DNA from: Hyphomonas sp. | GTDB taxonomy: Bacteria; Pseudomonadota; Alphaproteobacteria; Caulobacterales; Hyphomonadaceae | DNA length: 64,000 bases | NCBI GenBank assembly: GCA_017792365.1 | Contig: CP051229.1 | Coordinates: forward strand, 1,426,001-1,490,000 | Reading direction: 5' to 3' | Shown: piece by piece, positions 17,484 through 25,699 of the stretch | How the letters are laid out: each line of letters opens with the position of its first letter | How positions within the stretch are numbered: position 1 is the stretch's first letter | Position numbers and translations under genes: made by a program | Notes under the pieces: generated by a model | Told to the model about the DNA's origin: nothing | Database searches by the model: none | The model's input: the letters and a program-made list of their open reading frames with translations, nothing else

Positions 17484-18758
17484 TCAATCGCCGCCCTTCA
17501 CGCCTTTCGGCGCCGCCTGCCCCATGAAGCCGAACATGTATCCGGCCACCCGCCGCATCTGGATCTCCTCCGCGCCCTCGGTGATGCGATAGCGGCGATG
17601 ATGTCTGTAGATGTGCTCGAACGGCTTGTGCCGCGAATACCCCATCCCGCCATGCACCTGCATCGCGCGGTCCGCCGCCTCGCAACACAGCCGGTTCGCC
17701 CAGTAATTGCACATCGACACCTCGGCCGACGCGCTGAACGTACCATGCCTGTCCATCCGCCATGCCGTCTTGTGGATCAGCGCCCGCAGCATCTCGCACT
17801 GCGTCTGCAACTCGACCAGCGGAAACTGGATCCCCTGATTGCTCGCCAGCGCCTTGCCGAACGGCTTGCGCGCCTTCGCGTGCTTCACCGATTCATCGAT
17901 GCAGTACTGCGCCGCTCCAAGGCTGGAAGCCGCCTGCCGGATGCGGTTCTCGTTGAAGAAGTGCTGCACAACCTGCAGCCCGCGCCCCTCGCCGCCAAAC
18001 ACCGCGTCATCGCCCACGCGCACCCCGTTCAACCGCACATGCGCATGATCGCTCGGCATGTTGAACGTCCACAGATACTCGACGACCTCAAACCCTTCGG
18101 CGTCCGTCGGCACCAGAAACGCAGTGATCCCGTCCGCATCCCCGGTGCCGCCAGACGTCCGCGCAAACACCATGTCATGGCTCGCCGTGTGCACCCCGGT
18201 GTTCCAGGTCTTCTCCCCGGTGATCACCCAGCCAGACCCGTCGCGCTCGGCGCGCGTCTCCATGTGCGTCGCATCCGACCCATGCTCCGGCTCGGTGATC
18301 GCAAACCCGAAATGCCGCGTCCCGCTGGCCAGCCCCTCCATCCACGCATCCTTCTGCGCATCGCTCCCATAGCGCCACATCAGCATCGCGCCGACGCTGT
18401 TGCCGACGATCGAGTGCTCATTCTGCAGATCGTTGTGCAGGCCCAGTCCCTTCGCCGCGAGATGCTCGCGGATCACAGCCATGGCGAGGTTCGACCCGCC
18501 CTTGCCGCCCGCCTCGCGCGCCAGCGCGAACCGGTAATGCCCGGCCGTATCCGCGCGACGCCGCACCTCGCCCAGCAGCGCCTCCCATTCCGCATTCGGC
18601 AGCCCGCCGCGCTCCCAATCCGTCCGCGCATCCTCGCGCCGGTGATCAAGGAAGCGGATATTGTCGCCCTCCCGCTCCAGCGGCCGGATCTCGGCCTCGA
18701 TGAACCGGTCCAGCTCCACCAGATAATCGGCCAGCTCCTGCGGCAGTTCGAAATCCAT
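17484..18758 (-). CDS. Acyl-CoA dehydrogenase (ACAD10/11-like)
   Basis: A 424-residue flavoprotein with intact family blocks: FAITEPEHGSDATHMETRA, GEKTWNTGVHTASHDMVFA, FGKALASNQGIQFPLVELQ, QVHGGMGYSRHKPFEHIYRHHRRYRITEGAEEIQMRRVA. Length and an N-terminal extension fit the long-chain or ACAD11-like group. It is the first gene of a two-gene operon with the kinase-DUF6285 fusion (3 bases apart). That favours 4-hydroxyacyl-CoA conversion through a phosphorylated intermediate over plain beta-oxidation. The GQ-type segment here is a useful intact comparison for the damaged copy at 8666-9820. Confidence 0.92.
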   Translation of the reverse strand: MDFELPQELADYLVELDRFIEAEIRPLEREGDNIRFLDHRREDARTDWERGGLPNAEWEALLGEVRRRADTAGHYRFALAREAGGKGGSNLAMAVIREHLAAKGLGLHNDLQNEHSIVGNSVGAMLMWRYGSDAQKDAWMEGLASGTRHFGFAITEPEHGSDATHMETRAERDGSGWVITGEKTWNTGVHTASHDMVFARTSGGTGDADGITAFLVPTDAEGFEVVEYLWTFNMPSDHAHVRLNGVRVGDDAVFGGEGRGLQVVQHFFNENRIRQAASSLGAAQYCIDESVKHAKARKPFGKALASNQGIQFPLVELQTQCEMLRALIHKTAWRMDRHGTFSASAEVSMCNYWANRLCCEAADRAMQVHGGMGYSRHKPFEHIYRHHRRYRITEGAEEIQMRRVAGYMFGFMGQAAPKGVKGGD

Positions 18759-18908
18759 GCCTTGAAATCCTCCTCAACCCGCGCCCCGTCTCACGCAGGA
18801 TCGCAAACGCACTCAGCCGCGCCAGCCAGCCCAAGGCAAGGCCGCGCGGCGCGACAAGCGCTGCTGATCACGATTTTCTGCTGGAAGAGGCCCCACAAAG
18901 GGGCCCAT

Positions 18909-18983
18909 TGGCTGGGGCGCCAGGATTCGAACCTGGGAATGTCGGTACCAAAAACCGATGCCTTACCGCTTGGCGACGCCCCA
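18909..18983 (-). tRNA. tRNA-Gln (anticodon UUG)
   Basis: A complete cloverleaf can be folded. Acceptor TGGGGCG pairs with CGCCCCA, followed by discriminator G and an encoded CCA (18909-18911). The anticodon stem TCGGT/ACCGA encloses the loop TTTTGGT with anticodon TTG. The T-arm carries GGTTCGAATCC. It is 75 bases long including CCA and reads CAA/CAG codons. Confidence 0.95.
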
Positions 18984-18997
18984 GCAGAAGGTGCGGA

Positions 18998-19026
18998 CGT
19001 TTACGCAATTCGCGGCCCGAAGGCAA
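18998..19026 (-). promoter_or_regulatory. Probable promoter of tRNA-Gln
   Basis: On the minus strand TTGCCT (19021-19026) is followed by 17 bases and TAAACG (18998-19003), a fair -35/-10 pair. The -10 lies 14 bases before the tRNA 5' end, consistent with a short leader. This is a motif match only. Confidence 0.5.
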
Positions 19027-19109
19027 CATGGCTGTCGTGCGCACTTCGCCCCATGCCAGAATCGGCCAAATCGCCGCATTTCCGGCGATTACAGACCGTC
19101 GCTCCCACA

Positions 19110-19138
19110 TTGCGCGCCCCGGTTAAACGGGCTATAGC
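19110..19138 (+). promoter_or_regulatory. Probable promoter of tRNA-Pro
   Basis: TTGCGC (19110-19115), a 17-base spacer and TATAGC (19133-19138) form a good housekeeping-type promoter. Its -10 ends 10 bases before the first base of tRNA-Pro, as expected for a tRNA gene with a minimal leader. Confidence 0.6.
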
Positions 19139-19148
19139 GCCCGTCCGT

Positions 19149-19225
19149 CGGAGTATAGCTCAGCCTGGTAGAGCACCGTCTTCGGGAGGCGGGGGTCGTT
19201 GGTTCGAATCCAGCTACTCCGACCA
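19149..19225 (+). tRNA. tRNA-Pro (anticodon CGG)
   Basis: A complete 77-base cloverleaf. Acceptor CGGAGTA pairs with TACTCCG, followed by discriminator A and encoded CCA. The anticodon stem CCGTC/GGCGG encloses TTCGGGA with anticodon CGG, and the T-arm has GGTTCGAATCC. It reads the CCG codon, frequent in this GC-rich genome. It is divergent from tRNA-Gln, 165 bases away. Confidence 0.95.
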
Positions 19226-19400
19226 GCCGCGCAGGGGCGCAGTCCCCGCGCCGGCGCATCAGCAGTCCCGACTGCACCCCGCTCCCTGATTCTGGACGCC
19301 TGATTGCATATATTGCTGTAAGCCCCTGTTGACTTGGAGCCGGCAGGATTTCCCGATAGTCAATAAAACTCGATCTGAAGCCAAACGGCGGCGCGCTGAC

Positions 19401-21203
19401 ATGAAGACCTTCATTCTATCCTTCCTTGGCGGCCTCGCGGCCCTGGTCTTCTTCTTCCTGCTCGTTCCCCTGGCGATCGTCATGACGCTGATCCCGGACA
19501 GCGAACCCGAACCGGTCCGCGACGCCGTCATCACCCTCGACCTGCGCGAAACCTGGCCCGACCAGCCGCCCGGCGACGAAGTCAGCGCCTTCTTCGCCGA
19601 CACCGCCTTCATCGACGTGCTCCTGAACCTCAACGCCGCCTCGCGCGACGAAAACGTCAAGGGCGTCTTCATCCGCGCGGCGGAGTTCAACATCGGCTCG
19701 ACCCGCGCAGAGGAGCTGCGCGCCGCGATCCTTCGCCTGCAGGAAAACGGCAAGTTCGTCATCGCCCACTCGCAGGGCTTCCTGTCATCCGGCCCCGGCG
19801 CCTACCGCGCCATCGCGCCGGCGGACGAGATCTGGATCCAGCCCGGCTCCGAATTCGAGATCCCGGGCGTCACGTTCGAAACCCTGTTCCTCGGCGGCGC
19901 CTTCGAGAAGCTCAACGTCACCGCCGAGATCGAGCAATTCCTCGAATACAAGAACGCGCCCGACGTCTACAAACAGACCGAATACACCGAGCCACACGCC
20001 GAAGCGATGACGGCAATCGCCGAGACCGTCTGGTCGCGCGCCATCGCAGACATCGCCGCAGACCGCGAGCTCGATCCACGCACCCTGCGCGGCGTCCTTG
20101 AGCAGAGCCCCTACCGCGCCGACGACACCGTCGCCCTCGGCCTGACCGACAAGCTCGGCTGGCCCGAAGAAGCCATGTTCGCCGCCGTGGCGCGCGCCAT
20201 GGAAACCGACGCCGCCAGCCTCTCCTACGACGACGTCTACGGCTCAGTTGTGGACATCTCGGCCTACCGCGCCAGCGGCCGTCCGCCCTCCACCGACCAG
20301 ACGATCGCAATCGTCGGCGGCGAAGGCGCGATCGTCACCGGCAGCGGCGGCGGCGGCGATGTCTTCTCGCTCGGCACGCCCGTCTTCGCGTCAGACACCA
20401 TCGCCTACAATCTCCGCATCCTCGCCGAGGACGAGGACGTTGACGCCGTCGTCTTCCGTGTCGACAGCGGCGGCGGCTCGGCAATCGCGTCCGACCAGAT
20501 CTGGCGCGCCGTCCAGCACCTCCAGGAATCCGGCAAGAAGGTCGTCGTCTCGATGGGCTCGATGGCCGCATCGGGCGGCTACTACGTCGCCGCCGGCGCC
20601 GACGCCATCGTCGCCAACCCGTCGACGCTCACCGGTTCGATCGGCGTCTATGGCGGCAAGTTCGCCATCGCGGATGGCCTCAGGATGATCGGCGTCAACC
20701 CGGACGAAGTCGGCGTCGGCGGCGCCTACGCCTCCGCCTACTCGACCGAGGAACTGACCCCCGAACAACGCCAGAAACTCGTCGCCGGCCTTGAAGCCAC
20801 CTACGAGCGCTTCACCGGCCTCGTCGCCGAAGGCCGCGACATCCCGCTCGAGCGCGTGGAGCAGATCGCCCGCGGCCGCGTCTGGACCGGCGAAGACGCC
20901 CTCGAACTCGGCCTCGTCGACGAAACCGGCGACCTCATCGCCGCCATCAACAAGGCGAAGGAATTGCTGGGCCTGCAGGAAGACGACCTGGTAAGCCTGC
21001 GTATCAACCGTCCCGACGCCTCCCCAATCCGCGTCCTGCGCGGACTGATGGGCGTCTCGGCAAGCGCAACCCAGTCGACGCCCGGCGTTCAGGCGGTCGC
21101 GAAGTTGCTGGGTGAGCGCCGCACCCGCGCGCTGATCGACCAGCTCACGGCCGCCAACCAGCGCGGCGCCCAGCTGTCAGCGCCGCACTATATCGAGCGA
21201 TAG
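19401..21203 (+). CDS. sppA: Signal peptide peptidase SppA, 67-kDa type
   Basis: A 600-residue inner-membrane peptidase with an N-terminal anchor (ILSFLGGLAALVFFFLLVPLA) and two tandem S49 domains. The nucleophile Ser is in GSMAASGGYYVAAGAD of the second domain. The general-base Lys is expected in EYKNAPDVYK of the first, as in E. coli SppA. It degrades cleaved signal peptides facing the periplasm. ATG 19401 (MKTFILS) is favoured over an upstream TTG, which would add a charged, non-hydrophobic leader. Confidence 0.94.
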   Translation: MKTFILSFLGGLAALVFFFLLVPLAIVMTLIPDSEPEPVRDAVITLDLRETWPDQPPGDEVSAFFADTAFIDVLLNLNAASRDENVKGVFIRAAEFNIGSTRAEELRAAILRLQENGKFVIAHSQGFLSSGPGAYRAIAPADEIWIQPGSEFEIPGVTFETLFLGGAFEKLNVTAEIEQFLEYKNAPDVYKQTEYTEPHAEAMTAIAETVWSRAIADIAADRELDPRTLRGVLEQSPYRADDTVALGLTDKLGWPEEAMFAAVARAMETDAASLSYDDVYGSVVDISAYRASGRPPSTDQTIAIVGGEGAIVTGSGGGGDVFSLGTPVFASDTIAYNLRILAEDEDVDAVVFRVDSGGGSAIASDQIWRAVQHLQESGKKVVVSMGSMAASGGYYVAAGADAIVANPSTLTGSIGVYGGKFAIADGLRMIGVNPDEVGVGGAYASAYSTEELTPEQRQKLVAGLEATYERFTGLVAEGRDIPLERVEQIARGRVWTGEDALELGLVDETGDLIAAINKAKELLGLQEDDLVSLRINRPDASPIRVLRGLMGVSASATQSTPGVQAVAKLLGERRTRALIDQLTAANQRGAQLSAPHYIER

Positions 21204-21208
21204 CGCCG

Positions 21209-22192
21209 CTAGCGTATCGGCATCAGGGCGATGTAGAGCGCATAGCCGGCCAGCAGGAATGCGCCGGTGAACGCGCCAAGCCGTGAGCGCGGATAGACAA
21301 CCAGCAGCAACAGGATGGCGGCGCCAAGCGCGACCGGCGCATCAAGCTGGACAATGTCGCGCGGCGCATCCCCGGACGAGGCGAAGGCGATCGCGCCGCC
21401 GATCAGCAGCATGTTGAAGATGTTCGAGCCCAGAATGTTGCCCAGCGCCATCGAGGCCATCCCCCGGAATGCCGCGGCAAACGACGCCGCGATCTCAGGC
21501 AATGACGTGCCGACCGCCACGATCGTCAGCCCGACGACCGTTTCGCTCCAGCCAAGATAATCAGAAATCGCAATCGCCGCCTCGGTGGTGAAGCGCGCGC
21601 CGGCAAGCACCGCGATCAGTCCGCCGAGCGTGGCGAACGACGCAACCATGAGGCTGGAGTAGCCGCCGTGATCCTCAACCGGCGGCGCACCGCCAGCGAC
21701 GGGGCCTCCGCCGCCCGAAGCCATCGCTGCGCCCACCGGTGCGACGCGCTCCTGCTTGAAGCAGATGAAGAGATACGCGCTGATCAGCAGCAGGAAAGCC
21801 ACGCCCCACGGCGCGACGAGACCGGTCGTGCTCAGCGCCAGGACCATCAGACCAGCGGCAATCACGCCAAACCCGCCGTCCCGCAACAGCTGCGAGCGCG
21901 CGATCGTCAACGCTCCGAAAAACAGACCAGTGGCTCCGCCCACCAGCAGAATATTCGCAATATTCGAACCGACGATATTGCCCAGCGCAATGCCTTCCGA
22001 ACCCTGCGACAGCGCCGTCAGGCTTGTCGCCAGCTCAGGCGCCGACGTGCCGAGCCCGACCAGCGCAATCCCGATGAACAGCGGCGAAACGCTGAAGCGG
22101 CGCGCCGTGGACGCAGCGCCCTCGACGAGATAATGCCCGCCAGCGCCAAGCAGAGCGACGCCGGCCGCCAGCAATATCAGCATCTCGATCAT
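21209..22192 (-). CDS. Calcium/sodium antiporter (CaCA family, YrbG-like)
   Basis: A 327-residue membrane protein with the two inverted alpha repeats that define Na+/Ca2+ exchangers. The first has GTSAPELATSLTALS then ALGNIVGSNIANILL; the second has VGTSLPEIAASF then ALGNILGSNIFNMLLIGG. About ten helices are visible, split by a hydrophilic loop (about residues 150-175). It should exchange Na+ for Ca2+ across the inner membrane. It is convergent with sppA, 5 bases between stops. Confidence 0.93.
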   Translation of the reverse strand: MIEMLILLAAGVALLGAGGHYLVEGAASTARRFSVSPLFIGIALVGLGTSAPELATSLTALSQGSEGIALGNIVGSNIANILLVGGATGLFFGALTIARSQLLRDGGFGVIAAGLMVLALSTTGLVAPWGVAFLLLISAYLFICFKQERVAPVGAAMASGGGGPVAGGAPPVEDHGGYSSLMVASFATLGGLIAVLAGARFTTEAAIAISDYLGWSETVVGLTIVAVGTSLPEIAASFAAAFRGMASMALGNILGSNIFNMLLIGGAIAFASSGDAPRDIVQLDAPVALGAAILLLLVVYPRSRLGAFTGAFLLAGYALYIALMPIR

Positions 22193-22203
22193 AAGCCCTG
22201 TCC

Positions 22204-22482
22204 CTAGTCGAAGATATCGAACAGGTCGAAACCGCGCTTGCGCTCCCGCCTTCGATCAAACCGGTCGCGCCGGTCATGGTTCCTCATGCCGCGATCATCG
22301 TCATCGAAGTCATGGCCGCCGCCGCGGTCCGGCGCTTCCTTCCGTGCAGCATCCATCAGCTTCTCCAGCTCACCACGGTCGAGCCACACGCCGCGACATT
22401 CGGGGCACATGTCGAACTCAACCTCTTTACGCAGCAGAGCCGACATGGATTGGTTGCAGTTCGGACACATCAATAGCGGCAT
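22204..22482 (-). CDS. TFIIB-type zinc-ribbon protein
   Basis: A 92-residue protein with two CxxC knuckles, CPNCNQ and CPECRGVWLDRGELEKLM, the zf-TFIIB signature of small bacterial proteins. The remaining half is a charged Asp/Arg-rich tail (DFDDDDRGMRNHDRRDRFDRR) ending FDLFDIFD. ATG 22482 follows GGAGTGAG, so the in-frame ATG at 22497 is probably not used. It lies 11 bases upstream of the antiporter gene on the same strand. The role is unknown, perhaps zinc-dependent nucleic-acid or protein binding. Confidence 0.82.
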   Translation of the reverse strand: MPLLMCPNCNQSMSALLRKEVEFDMCPECRGVWLDRGELEKLMDAARKEAPDRGGGHDFDDDDRGMRNHDRRDRFDRRRERKRGFDLFDIFD

Positions 22483-22520
22483 GTGACTCACTCCCATCAG
22501 TGTTGGAGATCAGCAGTGCA

Positions 22521-22859
22521 TCAGACTTCCTGCAGCGCGTAGATTTCATCCTTCACGCGCAGGCGGGCTCGCTTGAGGCGGTAGAGGTGGTCCTCGTCAC
22601 GGCGCCGGGCCTTCTTCTCGATACGCACTGCGACCTCCAACGCCTTCAACCGGACAATGAGGGCCTTCAGTCGGCGAAGCTTCAGTTCAGATCGCGTCAG
22701 CTCGTCAGCAATGGGCTCGTGATCGACCACGCGGCCGCCTTCGCACTCCCATCGTGCAATCGCGCGCTCGCCATGCCCGCTCTGGTGTGTCGGCAGCCAC
22801 CTTGCACCGCCGGTCACGTCCTGCGTGGGGCCCGGTCCTGCGTTGTCCTTCCTGTACAT
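22521..22859 (-). CDS. YdcH/DUF465-like small protein, unknown role
   Basis: A 112-residue basic protein. The C-terminal half (KLRRLKALIVRLKALE to RLKRARLRVKDEIYALQEV) is predicted helical and ends with the LKxxKLxxKDEI pattern of the YdcH/DUF465 family. The N-terminal 45 residues are polar. ATG 22859 has an AAGGAGCG ribosome site just upstream. It is divergent from the OxyR-like regulator across a 95-base gap holding an OxyR-type palindrome, so that regulator may control it. Confidence 0.65.
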   Translation of the reverse strand: MYRKDNAGPGPTQDVTGGARWLPTHQSGHGERAIARWECEGGRVVDHEPIADELTRSELKLRRLKALIVRLKALEVAVRIEKKARRRDEDHLYRLKRARLRVKDEIYALQEV

Positions 22860-22937
22860 GTTGCGCTCCTTTCTCCCTATGCTTGCAACATGACGAAAAC
22901 CGAGCGATAATTCCAATCGATACTTTTGTTGTTAGCG

Positions 22938-22952
22938 ATAGAAACAACCTAT
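22938..22952. promoter_or_regulatory. OxyR-type palindrome ATAG-N7-CTAT
   Basis: ATAG (22938-22941), seven bases and CTAT (22949-22952) form an exact half of the tandem OxyR consensus ATAG-N7-CTAT, extended to GATAG/CTATC. A weaker half is in register upstream (ATCG at 22916-22919, TGTT at 22927-22930). The palindrome ends two bases before the regulator ATG, a position fit for autorepression. Confidence 0.6.
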
Positions 22953-22954
22953 CT

Positions 22955-23872
22955 ATGCGACCAACCCTCAGACAGCTGCAATATCTCGTCGCCATCGCCG
23001 ACACTGGCCGCTTCGGCGAAGCCGCGGAGCGCATGCACGTCACCCAGCCCTCGATGTCCGCCCAGATCGCCGACATGGAGAGCCACCTCGGCGCCGTCCT
23101 CCTCGAACGCGGGCGCCACGGCGCAACACTGACGCCTGTTGGAGCGGAGGTGGTGCGCCGCGCGCGCCTCATCCTCGCTCAGGTCGAAGAACTGCGCGCC
23201 GCCGCCAGCCATGCCGATGCCCAGCTCCGCGGCCGCCTCCGCCTCGGCGTCCTGCCATCGATCGGACCCTACCTCCTGCCGGAATCCGCCAAGCGCCTGC
23301 ACTCGCGATTCCCCGATCTGCGCCTCGCCATCCGTGAAGAGCGCACGATCGACATCGACGCACACCTCGCCGACGGCAGGCTCGACGCCGGCATTTCGAC
23401 GGCCAAGGATCACCCCTCCTGCCATTCCCTGCCGCTTTTCCAGGAAGACCTCTGGGTCTGCGTATCGCCGGAAGACGAGCTGGGGCAGGAGACCGGCCCG
23501 ATCCGCCTTTCAAAGCTCAAGGGAAAGGAATTGCTCTCGCTCGGCTATGGCCACGGCCTCAGCGTCATCGTCGGCGAACTCGCGCGGAAGGCGGGCGCAC
23601 ACGTCTCGACCGAATACGAAGGCACCAGCCTCGACGCCATCCGCCACATGGCCGTCATGGGCGCGGGCGTCGCCATCGTCCCCAGCCTCTACGTCGCATC
23701 CGAAGTCCGCTGGGATCAGGACCTCGTCGCCCGGCGTCTCGAACACCCGGGCGCCCGGCGCAGGATCTCGCTGATCTGGCGCTCCACCTCGCCGCTCGCG
23801 CCACAACTCGAACTGCTTGCCGACGTCCTCGCCAGCGTCGGCAAGGATGTCCTCTCCGGACTGGACTCCTGA
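22955..23872 (+). CDS. OxyR-like LysR-family regulator lacking the redox cysteines
   Basis: A 305-residue LysR regulator closest in pattern to OxyR. The HTH is at residues 1-65 (LRQLQYLVAIADTGRFGEAA, then HVTQPSMSAQIADME). The C-terminal effector domain ends with GTSLDAIRHMAVMGAGVAIVPSL, matching OxyR. The peroxidatic motif GHCLRDQ reads GHGLSVI here, and the partner Cys nine residues on is Ala. Two other Cys (PSCHSL and LWVCVS) are not at OxyR positions. It should bind DNA as a tetramer but is unlikely to sense peroxide by the standard disulfide. No clear ribosome site precedes ATG 22955. Confidence 0.85.
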   Translation: MRPTLRQLQYLVAIADTGRFGEAAERMHVTQPSMSAQIADMESHLGAVLLERGRHGATLTPVGAEVVRRARLILAQVEELRAAASHADAQLRGRLRLGVLPSIGPYLLPESAKRLHSRFPDLRLAIREERTIDIDAHLADGRLDAGISTAKDHPSCHSLPLFQEDLWVCVSPEDELGQETGPIRLSKLKGKELLSLGYGHGLSVIVGELARKAGAHVSTEYEGTSLDAIRHMAVMGAGVAIVPSLYVASEVRWDQDLVARRLEHPGARRRISLIWRSTSPLAPQLELLADVLASVGKDVLSGLDS

Positions 23873-24049
23873 CGAACGAGCCGACGCCCCATCCGCGCAA
23901 CGTAGTCCCGATCTTCAATCGAACGGCGCCCCTGTGCTTGCTGGTTGCACCCACCAGCCCGTCCGGCCATAATCTCCTCGTCGCCGCCGGTTTCCGTGGC
24001 TTCGCGTAGTTCACCTCGCCGGCGAGCATGCGCGTGCATGGGGGACGAC

Positions 24050-24748
24050 ATGAGACCGGAAGAGGCAGCCTGGATCGGCGCGCGGCTCGCGCAATACGAG
24101 TCTGACGCCTTGTCGCCGATGCTCGAACTCGGCGCCGCGACGGCCCATTTCCGCACCGTGCTGAAGCCCCACATCGACCGCGAAGTGCATGCGCCCTTGC
24201 GCTCGCGCGGCGTCACCATACTCCACGCAGACATTCAGGCAGGCGACGGCGTGGACATCTGCGGCGACGCCACACGACCGGAAATCCAGAAACGCCTCCG
24301 CGCTGTCGGCGCACATTGCGTCCTCTGCTGCAACATGATGGAGCACGTCGAAGACCCGGCGGAACTCGCACGCCTCTGCGACAGCATTCTCGCGCCGGGC
24401 GGGATCATGATCGTCACCGTCCCGAACTCCTATCCCTTCCACCTCGATCCGATCGACACCTACTTCCGCCCGTCGCCCGACCAGCTGGTCGACCTCTTCC
24501 CCGGCTACAAGGTCATCGCCTCCGAAGCCGTCGAGGCCGGGAGCTACACGAGGGAAATCCAGGAAGCGGGCAACCTGCCCATAGAGATTGCAAAAGCCGC
24601 AGCGAAGCTCATCGTGCCGCTCGGCGGCTACCAGAAATGGAAAAGCCGCGTCCACAAATTCATGTGGCTGACGCGGCCCTACGTCGTCTCCTGCGCCATC
24701 CTCCGCAAACCGAAGACAAGCGCGAAACGCAACGCCGCTCTGCACTGA
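24050..24748 (+). CDS. SAM-dependent methyltransferase-like protein (type 11 fold)
   Basis: A 232-residue protein with a class I methyltransferase outline. MLELGAATAHF is motif I-like, VLCCNMMEHVEDPAELARLCDSILAPGG is the post-II/III block, and MIVTVPNSYP follows. Family members methylate small molecules, lipids or sugars with S-adenosylmethionine. ATG 24050 is preceded by GGGGGAC; an ATG at 24038 is the alternative. A tail after residue 170 is rich in basic and aromatic residues. The substrate is unknown and neighbours give no clue. Confidence 0.75.
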   Translation: MRPEEAAWIGARLAQYESDALSPMLELGAATAHFRTVLKPHIDREVHAPLRSRGVTILHADIQAGDGVDICGDATRPEIQKRLRAVGAHCVLCCNMMEHVEDPAELARLCDSILAPGGIMIVTVPNSYPFHLDPIDTYFRPSPDQLVDLFPGYKVIASEAVEAGSYTREIQEAGNLPIEIAKAAAKLIVPLGGYQKWKSRVHKFMWLTRPYVVSCAILRKPKTSAKRNAALH

Positions 24749-24778
24749 CGGAAGTTCGCAGACCGCAGCCCGGCCGGC

Positions 24779-25675
24779 CTAGGCCTTCGGCGAATACTCG
24801 GTCGACAGGTCCATCTTGCCCGTCGCCTTCACGCTGCCGGTCTCGACCATGTGGATCATGTGCGCCAGCACCGAATGGCACGCCGCAGGATGCAGGCGCT
24901 TGTCCACATCCTTGTAGATCGTCTTCACCATGTCCGGGATCAGCGTATCGCCCGCCTCGAGCCGCGCCATGATCGCCGCCTCGCGCGCACGACGGTGCGC
25001 AATGTAGGCGTCAAGAAACGGCGCAACGTCCCGCACCGGCGGTCCGTGCGTCGGCCAGATCGTCGACAGATCCCGCGCCCGCACTTTCTCGAGGCTGGCG
25101 TAGTAATCCGTCATGTTGCCGTCCGGCGGCGAAATCACGGTCGTCGACCAGCCCATGACATGGTCGCCGGAAAACAGCGCGCTTTCTTCCTTCAGGATAA
25201 AGCAGAAATGGTTCGAGGTATGGCCCGGCGTCGCAACGGCCTCGATCGTCCAGCCCGGACCTTCAAACGTATCGCCATCGCGAAGCGTCACATCCGGCGC
25301 GAACTGCAGGTCATCGCCCGCTTCCAGCCGCACGTCCGAAGCCGTCGGGATCACCGGCCCGCCAGCATACACCTTGCAGCCGGCCCACTTCGCCAGCGGA
25401 TGCGCCAGCGGCGAATGATCCATGTGCGAATGCGTCACCAGGACGTGGCTCACCGTCTCGCCGTCCAGCGCCCGCTTCAGCGCATCGAAATGCTCAGCGT
25501 TGTCCGGCCCCGGATCGATCACCGCAACCGTGCCGCGCCCGATGATGTAGACCCCCGTCCCGGTATACGTGAACGGCCCCGGATTGTTCGCCACGACGCG
25601 ACGGATCAGCGGGCTGACCTCCACGGTTTCCCCGTAGCGGCAGTCGATCTCGCGAACAAACGGAATGCCAGCCAT
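24779..25675 (-). CDS. Metallo-beta-lactamase-fold hydrolase (LACTB2-like)
   Basis: A 298-residue MBL protein with the zinc motif THSHMDHSP (HxHxDH), GHTSNHFCF, SGDHVMGW and WPTHGPP supplying the remaining ligands. The C-terminal helices (HRRAREAAIMARLEAG to LHPAACHSVLAHMIHMVETG) match the winged-helix extension of LACTB2-like hydrolases. These act on thioesters or on RNA. It is cytosolic, with no signal peptide. The frameshifted ATP-grasp-like gene lies just upstream on the same strand. Confidence 0.88.
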   Translation of the reverse strand: MAGIPFVREIDCRYGETVEVSPLIRRVVANNPGPFTYTGTGVYIIGRGTVAVIDPGPDNAEHFDALKRALDGETVSHVLVTHSHMDHSPLAHPLAKWAGCKVYAGGPVIPTASDVRLEAGDDLQFAPDVTLRDGDTFEGPGWTIEAVATPGHTSNHFCFILKEESALFSGDHVMGWSTTVISPPDGNMTDYYASLEKVRARDLSTIWPTHGPPVRDVAPFLDAYIAHRRAREAAIMARLEAGDTLIPDMVKTIYKDVDKRLHPAACHSVLAHMIHMVETGSVKATGKMDLSTEYSPKA

Positions 25676-25699
25676 GCAAATCAGAACCCGTTATTGGTG

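Noticed and set aside
16407-19289. Open plus-strand frame of 960 codons
   Set aside because: It runs through two catabolic genes on the other strand and both tRNAs and has no recognisable motif, so it is a composition artefact.
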